Shown here: positions 7,444 through 10,847 of the stretch, piece after piece | Position numbering within the stretch: position 1 is the first letter of the stretch | Layout: the number at the start of each line of letters is the position of its first letter | DNA from: Methanosarcinales archaeon | GTDB lineage: Archaea > Halobacteriota > Syntropharchaeia > Alkanophagales > Methanospirareceae | NCBI GenBank assembly: GCA_016649585.1 | Contig: JAENXH010000034.1 | Span: 1-10,847, forward strand | Reading direction: 5' to 3' | DNA: 10,847 nucleotides | Notes under the pieces: generated by a model | The model's database searches: none | What the model was told of the DNA's origin: nothing | The model's input: only the letters and a program-made list of their open reading frames with translations | Program-made: the position numbers and the translations under genes

Positions 7444-7484
7444 TTTTCTTCTTCTCCTGTTTTTCCTCTCGTGCCGATGAGTCT

Positions 7485-7499
7485 CCCCTTAACGAGGGG
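7485..7499 (-). promoter_or_regulatory. Inverted repeat in the predicted wtpA mRNA leader
   Basis: CCCCT (7485-7489) and AGGGG (7495-7499) form a perfect five-base inverted repeat with a five-base loop. If wtpA transcription starts near 7521-7529, it lies in the 5' leader about 40 bases before the ATG. A competing pairing, CTCGT with ACGAG, overlaps its 5' arm on the minus strand. It could be an operator, a leader hairpin or incidental. Confidence 0.35.
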
Positions 7500-7520
7500 T
7501 AGTAAATCAAAGGCTCCGAC

Positions 7521-7555
7521 CGATATGCAAGATAAAACCACTCGCTATAAAAAGG
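7521..7555 (-). promoter_or_regulatory. wtpABC promoter (TATA box and initiator)
   Basis: On the minus strand CCTTTTTATA (7555-7546) is a TATA box and TGCATATCG (7529-7521) lies about 25 bases downstream, where archaeal initiators with TGCA/ATGC sit. This would give wtpA a leader of about 80 bases. Both elements recur with identical spacing at 8049-8083, which supports their function. Confidence 0.6.
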
Positions 7556-7585
7556 TTTATGGTTTTTTCCTTTTTATCAGAACGC

Positions 7586-7595
7586 TTTTTAAATA
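7586..7595 (+). promoter_or_regulatory. Molbindin promoter TATA box
   Basis: TTTTTAAATA is centred about 36 bases before the ATG at 7627. Transcription would start near 7613-7616, just before or at the GGGGTA ribosome site (7615-7620), giving a very short leader. Confidence 0.65.
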
Positions 7596-7626
7596 GCAAA
7601 ATGGATTGCCAATTGGGGTAGAAAAA

Positions 7627-7836
7627 ATGCCATTAAGCGCAAGGAACAGGATTGAAGGTGTTGTGAAGGGGATAGAGAAAGGCGGGGTTGCTTCTACTGT
7701 AAAAGTCGAGATCACCAAGCCCGCAATCATAACCTCGATGATAACAAGAGAGGCGGCGGAAGATCTTGACCTAAAGGAGGGGGATGAAGTAGAAGCGGTG
7801 ATAAAAGCGTCAGAAGTAATGGTCTCAAAAGACTAA
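7627..7836 (+). CDS. mop: Molbindin, single TOBE-domain oxyanion-binding protein
   Basis: Small cytoplasmic protein of 69 residues that in known relatives (Mop/molbindin) assembles into a hexamer and binds molybdate or tungstate at subunit interfaces, buffering the imported anion. Seen: one full TOBE domain with the start MPLSARNRIEGVVKGIEKGG, the strand ASTVKVEI, the anion-contacting IITSMITREAAEDLDLKEGD and the end EAVIKASEVMVSKD. I chose ATG 7627 because GGGGTA lies six bases upstream and SARN begins three residues into the protein, as in relatives; the in-frame TTG at 7606 has no ribosome site. It is divergent from wtpABC and shares its promoter region, so import and storage can be co-regulated. 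Tungstate rather than molybdate is inferred only from the neighbour. Confidence 0.93.
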   Translation: MPLSARNRIEGVVKGIEKGGVASTVKVEITKPAIITSMITREAAEDLDLKEGDEVEAVIKASEVMVSKD

Positions 7837-7886
7837 AAAAAACCTTTACCAAAGAACTATTAAAAACAACCAAACCTTTCCTTCTC

Positions 7887-7892
7887 TTTTTT
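7887..7892 (+). terminator. T-run, possible molbindin terminator
   Basis: A run of six T inside the pyrimidine-rich tract 7876-7892, about 50 bases after the molbindin stop. Archaeal termination often needs only such T-runs. No hairpin precedes it. Confidence 0.4.
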
Positions 7893-7897
7893 AGCCC

Positions 7898-8004
7898 GCA
7901 GATACGCAATGCCCGCTTTTTGCGGCGGTGGTCAGTTTATAGAGGCTGCTAAGAACCCGCGTGGAGCGGTGCAGCGCCCCACGCAGGGGCATTCGTGCGC
8001 ATGC
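7898..8004. ncRNA. Candidate structured RNA in the gene-free interval 7837-8147
   Basis: The 311 bases between molbindin and the 5S rRNA hold no convincing ORF. Inside them this GC-rich island can fold. Long-range helix: CGCAATGCCC (7905-7914) pairs with GGGCAT (7987-7992) and TGCG (7996-7999), ten pairs with a three-base bulge; GCA (7898-7900) with TGC (8002-8004) extends it. Inner hairpin: GCGTGG (7959-7964) with CCACGC (7979-7984), continued by GGTG (7968-7971) with CGCC (7975-7978). Strand is uncertain. The conserved minus-strand promoter arm at 8049-8083 favours the minus strand, where T-runs at 7865-7861 and below could end it. One G-U pair in the inner stem favours plus, where a weak TATA-like ATTAAAAA lies at 7859-7866. 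I recognise no known RNA family. Confidence 0.4.
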
Positions 8005-8048
8005 TTCTATGTTTCAGAGTAAAAACAGAGGCGAAATAATGGTGTGCA

Positions 8049-8083
8049 CGATATGCATACTTATGCTACTCGATATAAAAAGG
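8049..8083 (-). promoter_or_regulatory. Orphan minus-strand promoter arm
   Basis: The minus strand reads CCTTTTTATA (8083-8074) and, about 25 bases on, TGCATATCG (8057-8049), the same TATA/initiator pair as before wtpA. Transcription would start near 8050-8056 and run into the gene-free interval. It is a prediction from motif, spacing and duplication. Confidence 0.45.
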
Positions 8084-8117
8084 TTTTCGTTTTTTTCCCG
8101 CTGGTTTCACAGCAACC

Positions 8118-8127
8118 TTTTTAAGTA
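8118..8127 (+). promoter_or_regulatory. 5S rRNA promoter TATA box
   Basis: TTTTTAAGTA is centred about 25 bases before the predicted 5S rRNA 5' end at 8148, the standard archaeal spacing. A second TATA-like block at 8074-8083 could also fire on the plus strand. Confidence 0.7.
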
Positions 8128-8147
8128 GAAAAATTGTCATATTGTAA

Positions 8148-8278
8148 GTGGGTATAGCGGCCATAGCGGCGGGGAAACTCCCGGTCCCATTCCGAACCCG
8201 GCAGATAAGCCCGTCAGCGTTCCTTACTGTACTGAGTTGCGAGAGCACTTGGGAACTCTTGATCGCTGCTATGCTCAC
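8148..8278 (+). rRNA. rrf: 5S ribosomal RNA
   Basis: Structural RNA of the large ribosomal subunit. Seen: the terminal helix I, where GTGGGTATAGC (8148-8158) pairs over eleven positions, with G-U pairs, to GCTATGCTCAC (8268-8278). Also seen are the family core GGCCATAGCGGCGGGG and the loop CCCATTCCGAACCCGG, which is nearly invariant in 5S rRNA. The length of about 131 bases fits Methanosarcina-like 5S RNAs. The gene stands alone, with no 16S, 23S or tRNA gene nearby, as is common in several archaea. The ends are uncertain by one or two bases. It has its own TATA box and a T-rich tract directly after it. Confidence 0.95.
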
Positions 8279-8283
8279 AACCC

Positions 8284-8291
8284 TTTTCTTT
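8284..8291 (+). terminator. T-rich terminator of the 5S rRNA
   Basis: TTTTCTTT begins six bases after the predicted mature 3' end, a typical archaeal stable-RNA stop signal. It is also the left arm of a weak A/T-only hairpin (8285-8300). Confidence 0.55.
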
Positions 8292-8310
8292 AAGAAGAAA
8301 CGCGTTGACG

Positions 8311-8337
8311 GATTACTTATCTGAGGCATAGGTAATC
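8311..8337. repeat. Ten-base inverted repeat between 5S rRNA and recQ
   Basis: GATTACTTAT (8311-8320) and ATAGGTAATC (8328-8337) pair over all ten positions with one G-U and a seven-base loop. No T-run follows on the plus strand. It lies upstream of the recQ TATA box (8371), so it may be an operator, a processing signal of the 5S precursor or a terminator remnant. Confidence 0.45.
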
Positions 8338-8370
8338 GGAAGGTAAAGGGAATACGGGGATAAGCGATAC

Positions 8371-8382
8371 GTTTATATTTTT
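8371..8382 (+). promoter_or_regulatory. recQ promoter TATA box
   Basis: GTTTATATTTTT is close to the archaeal consensus TTTATATA. A start site near 8400-8403 would leave a leader of about 18 bases that contains GTGAGAT (8405-8411), a plausible ribosome site before the ATG at 8420. Confidence 0.7.
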
Positions 8383-8419
8383 GTGCAAAACTAACTTACG
8401 CTATGTGAGATAAATAAAA

Positions 8420-10744
8420 ATGGATAGTAACACCTCAAACCCAAAAGACCCTTTGACAATTTTAACCACCGTGTTCAATCACCAATCTTTTCGGTCAAAT
8501 CAAAAAGAGATAATTGACAATGTTTTATCTCAAAAGAACACGCTTGCTATTTTATCCACGGGAGCCGGAAAGTCCCTATGTTTTCAAATACCTGCATTGA
8601 TATTTGATGGTCTGACAGTTGTTGTAAGTCCGTTAATCGCATTGATGAAAGACCAGGTGGACAATCTGGAGAAGAAAGGTGTGTTTGAGGTGGCATATAT
8701 AAATTCCATGCTCGATCAAGCTTCGAAGGAACGGATATACGAGCAATTAAAAGAATCGAAATTGAAGATGTTGTACGTCGCTCCGGAAACATTCGTAGAT
8801 AATATATTGATGAGCATATTGAAGTCGTGTAACATCAGTTTAATAGCAATTGACGAAGTGCATTGCATTTCTATCTGGGGTCATAACTTCAGACCGGATT
8901 ATCTACGACTGCGACAGGTGATAAGGAAATTAAGCACTCCACCTCCACCTATTCTTGGATTGACTGCTACAGCCACTGAAAAAGTCGAAGAGGACATACA
9001 AAAACAATTGGACGTCGAATGTGATGTATTTAAAGACAGTTTTGACAGGAAGAATCTGTTATTTTCAGTGCTCACGTTGAAAAGCAATATCAAAAAAGAA
9101 GAACTCCTTAAAGGCTTATTAGAAAGACTTAAAGGTTCGACTATTGTTTACGTCAATTTTATAAGGACCGCAGAGGAACTGGCCACATATTTAGTCGGGG
9201 AGGGGTTGAGTGCATCCTATTACCACGGTCAAATAGAGGATAAGGAGGAAAGAAGAAAAATACAAAATGATTTTATAAGCGGGAGAACGAGAATCGTGGT
9301 TGCTACAAATGCATTCGGGATGGGCATTGATAAAGAGGACATAAGGGCAATAATCCATTATAACTTGCCAAAATCTATCGAAAGTTATTATCAGGAGGTG
9401 GGTCGTGCTGGGAGAGATCAAAATATCTCGAATTGCATTTTGCTTTATTCCGAAGAAGATGAGATAAAATTAAGAAAACTGATAAAACGAAATACGCCTA
9501 CTGTGCAACAAATTAAAGCGGTGCTTGATTTGTTGGTGGCAGAGAAGGAAGAGGGGGACTTAATTCATGTGAATATAAAGCGGTTGGCAAACGATTTGAA
9601 GTTGGATGAAGTGCCCATCAGATTGATTTTACATCATCTTGAGAGGCGGGGGGCAATAAAAACATCTTTTAAGATTTTCAAGCGTGCGAAAATAAGATTG
9701 ATCAACTCTAAAGTCGAATCAAGCGAATATGGGCAGGAAACAGAGGGGATAATCAGGAGTGAGTATTTCAAAGAGAATTTAAACGGCTGGATGGATTTGG
9801 AAGAGCTGAGCAATTCTGTTCAAATATCTATTCAGAAAACAAACAATATTTTTCGGGGATTGAAAGCCGAAGGAAAGATAGAACTTATAGAAAGAGATGT
9901 TTGCACGCCGATAAAAATCAATCAGGAGATAAACGAGATTGGTGCAGGTAAAATTCATGATATCTTTTGGAGGTTGGAAGAAAGCAGCATGAATAAGATC
10001 GGTAAAGTGGTGGAATATGCGCGAAGCGAAGAGTGCAAAAGGAAGTTTATTCTGAATTATTTCGGCGACGAGTATAGTGGAGAGTGCAATGCGTGCAGTG
10101 TTTGCAATCCGTTTTTGAAAATTGACGAAGGTATCAAAGCAAAAGAGGAACTTGAAGATAGTTTAAGAGAAAAGTCGGACAAATCCTCTAAAATTGCCTC
10201 CAATATTTTCGAGTTGCTGAAAGATTCGGATTTTCATCCGGGCAGAACGTTTTTAGCCAATATATTGCGTGGTTCGAAATCAAAGCAGATAATAAATCAA
10301 AATCTTCAAGAATCAAGGTACTACGGTATCCTAAAAGATTGTACGGCAGATGAAGTGATTGATATTATTGACCAGTTGATAGAGAAAGGATATTTGATAA
10401 AAAAGCAGGGCAGTTCAAATTTCCCAAGACCTTTGTTATATCTTACAGAATTGGCAGAAAAGGCGTTGGAAGAAAAAATACCTATCGATTTGCGGTTGCC
10501 TGCGAAAAAGAAGATTAGTGAAACTAAGAATTTGAGCGTGCTTGACGAGTTGAAGAAGTGGCGAAAAAATGTTGCTTCTGAGGGAAATATCCCAGCGTTC
10601 CGTGTCTTTCACGATAGCACATTAATAGGTATAGCAAATCAATTACCGAAGACAAAGAAGGAGTTGGAGTGGATTAAAGGAATAGGTGAAAAGAAGATTG
10701 AATCTTATGGTGATGATATATTAAAAATTATAGGCAATAGGTAA
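8420..10744 (+). CDS. recQ: RecQ-family ATP-dependent DNA helicase with RQC and HRDC domains
   Basis: 3'-5' DNA helicase of recombination and replication repair. Seen in the 774 residues: motif 0 FRSNQKEI (24-31), Walker A STGAGKS (46-52), motif II DEVHC (145-149) with the loop CISIWGHNFRPDY, motif III LTATAT (181-186), motif V region TNAFGMGIDK (296-305) and motif VI QEVGRAGRD (325-333). The zinc site is C539, C556, C559 and C562, with the same spacing as E. coli RecQ. The RQC winged helix is at about 605-683 and the HRDC domain at about 705-774. Odd: some 160 extra residues separate motif VI from the zinc site, including two helix-turn-helix-like stretches (380-415 and 454-493). The usual DEAH is DEVH, and SQWGHD is SIWGHN. 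The gene looks more A/T-rich than its neighbours, so transfer is possible. A further ORF starts five bases after its stop. Confidence 0.95.
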   Translation: MDSNTSNPKDPLTILTTVFNHQSFRSNQKEIIDNVLSQKNTLAILSTGAGKSLCFQIPALIFDGLTVVVSPLIALMKDQVDNLEKKGVFEVAYINSMLDQASKERIYEQLKESKLKMLYVAPETFVDNILMSILKSCNISLIAIDEVHCISIWGHNFRPDYLRLRQVIRKLSTPPPPILGLTATATEKVEEDIQKQLDVECDVFKDSFDRKNLLFSVLTLKSNIKKEELLKGLLERLKGSTIVYVNFIRTAEELATYLVGEGLSASYYHGQIEDKEERRKIQNDFISGRTRIVVATNAFGMGIDKEDIRAIIHYNLPKSIESYYQEVGRAGRDQNISNCILLYSEEDEIKLRKLIKRNTPTVQQIKAVLDLLVAEKEEGDLIHVNIKRLANDLKLDEVPIRLILHHLERRGAIKTSFKIFKRAKIRLINSKVESSEYGQETEGIIRSEYFKENLNGWMDLEELSNSVQISIQKTNNIFRGLKAEGKIELIERDVCTPIKINQEINEIGAGKIHDIFWRLEESSMNKIGKVVEYARSEECKRKFILNYFGDEYSGECNACSVCNPFLKIDEGIKAKEELEDSLREKSDKSSKIASNIFELLKDSDFHPGRTFLANILRGSKSKQIINQNLQESRYYGILKDCTADEVIDIIDQLIEKGYLIKKQGSSNFPRPLLYLTELAEKALEEKIPIDLRLPAKKKISETKNLSVLDELKKWRKNVASEGNIPAFRVFHDSTLIGIANQLPKTKKELEWIKGIGEKKIESYGDDILKIIGNR

Positions 10745-10749
10745 GTATA

Positions 10750-10847
10750 ATGTATTCGAACTCCAAATCTAAAATGAAGAAACATTCGGTTCCATGGCTG
10801 CTTGGGGAAGCAAAAGACCCCAAAAACATTCCTAAGCTAATAGAATT
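10750..10847 (+). CDS. Start of an ORF cut by the window end, possibly HEAT-like
   Basis: An ATG at 10750, five bases after the recQ stop, opens a frame that stays open to the window end (32 complete codons). AGGTAA at the recQ end could be its ribosome site; a second in-frame ATG at 10774 would start MKKHSVPWLLGEAKDPK. The stretch LLGEAKDPKNIPKLIE resembles one helix pair of a HEAT/PBS-lyase repeat (LGxxxDPxxIPxLIE), but one repeat is thin evidence. The tight spacing suggests co-transcription with recQ. Confidence 0.5.
   Translation, partial: MYSNSKSKMKKHSVPWLLGEAKDPKNIPKLIE

Larger units (their letters stand above)
7521..7603. repeat. Bidirectional promoter cassette, copy A
   Basis: Contains CGATATGCA (7521-7529), ACTCG (7540-7544), TATAAAAAGGTTT (7546-7558), a T-rich spacer and TTTTTAAATAGCAAAAT (7586-7602). 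The same blocks in the same order occur at 8049-8135, with exactly 25 bases between the first and third block starts in both copies. Here it sits between divergent wtpA (-) and molbindin (+). Confidence 0.7.
8049..8135. repeat. Bidirectional promoter cassette, copy B
   Basis: Second copy of the cassette at 7521-7603: CGATATGCA (8049-8057), ACTCG (8068-8072), TATAAAAAGGTTT (8074-8086), a T-rich spacer four bases longer, and TTTTTAAGTAGAAAAAT (8118-8134). The plus arm drives the 5S rRNA. The minus arm has no gene in front of it, only the foldable island 7898-8004. Confidence 0.7.

Noticed and set aside
7229..7510. Minus-strand ORF overlapping the wtpA start in another frame.
   Set aside because: It is a shadow of the signal-peptide and N-terminal coding region; the WtpA frame has the ribosome site and family match.
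7893..8010. tRNA gene, SRP RNA, RNase P RNA or C/D-box RNA in the GC-rich island.
   Set aside because: I found no T-arm consensus, no SRP or RNase P core motifs, and no RTGATGA C box paired with a CTGA D box, so only an unnamed structured RNA can be suggested.
8066..8329. Minus-strand ORF of 87 codons across the 5S rRNA gene.
   Set aside because: It is antisense to a clear 5S rRNA and its promoter and has no family resemblance.
1..10847. CRISPR array, insertion sequence, integrase attachment site or prophage genes.
   Set aside because: No regularly spaced direct repeats, transposase, integrase or phage genes are visible. The only notable direct repeat is the promoter cassette pair.

Overview
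The window looks like a chromosomal segment of a methanogen-type or anaerobic methane-oxidising euryarchaeon; an ANME-1/Methanophagales relative is my best guess, from memory of such genomes and not proven here. The archaeal markers are a replication factor C large subunit with a C-terminal PIP box, a methanofuran-biosynthesis enzyme (MfnB), a WtpABC tungstate importer whose binding protein ends in a PGF-CTERM archaeosortase signal, archaeal TATA boxes before most genes, and an unlinked archaeal-type 5S rRNA gene.

Layout. Positions 150-720 (minus) hold a DEDDh 3'-5' exonuclease whose frame is broken by one base near its start. Positions 858-2315 (minus) hold rfcL. From a shared AT-rich promoter, rpiA (2445-3134) and mfnB (3159-3875) run on the plus strand, followed by an unrecognised 127-residue helical protein (3924-4307). 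Converging on it is the minus-strand wtpA-wtpB-wtpC operon (7443 down to 4317). Divergent from wtpA is a free-standing molbindin (7627-7836). A 311-base gene-free interval follows, with a GC-rich, foldable island and a second copy of the wtpA/molbindin bidirectional promoter, which here serves the 5S rRNA (8148-8278). The window closes with recQ (8420-10744) and the start of another ORF.

How the genes fit together. MfnB starts methanofuran synthesis, WtpABC imports tungstate, and the molbindin and the WtpC C-terminal domain are of oxyanion-binding type. All of this can feed the first step of the C1 pathway, formylmethanofuran dehydrogenase, which carries W or Mo and uses methanofuran. RpiA belongs to the sugar-phosphate metabolism that connects to the glyceraldehyde 3-phosphate used by MfnB. 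The flanking genes are DNA maintenance functions (clamp loader, exonuclease, RecQ helicase).

The most interesting signals are the duplicated bidirectional promoter cassette at 7521-7603 and 8049-8135, whose second copy points one arm into the structured gene-free island (a candidate non-coding RNA), the frameshifted exonuclease, the membrane-anchored tungstate-binding protein, and a RecQ with about 160 extra residues between its helicase core and zinc site.
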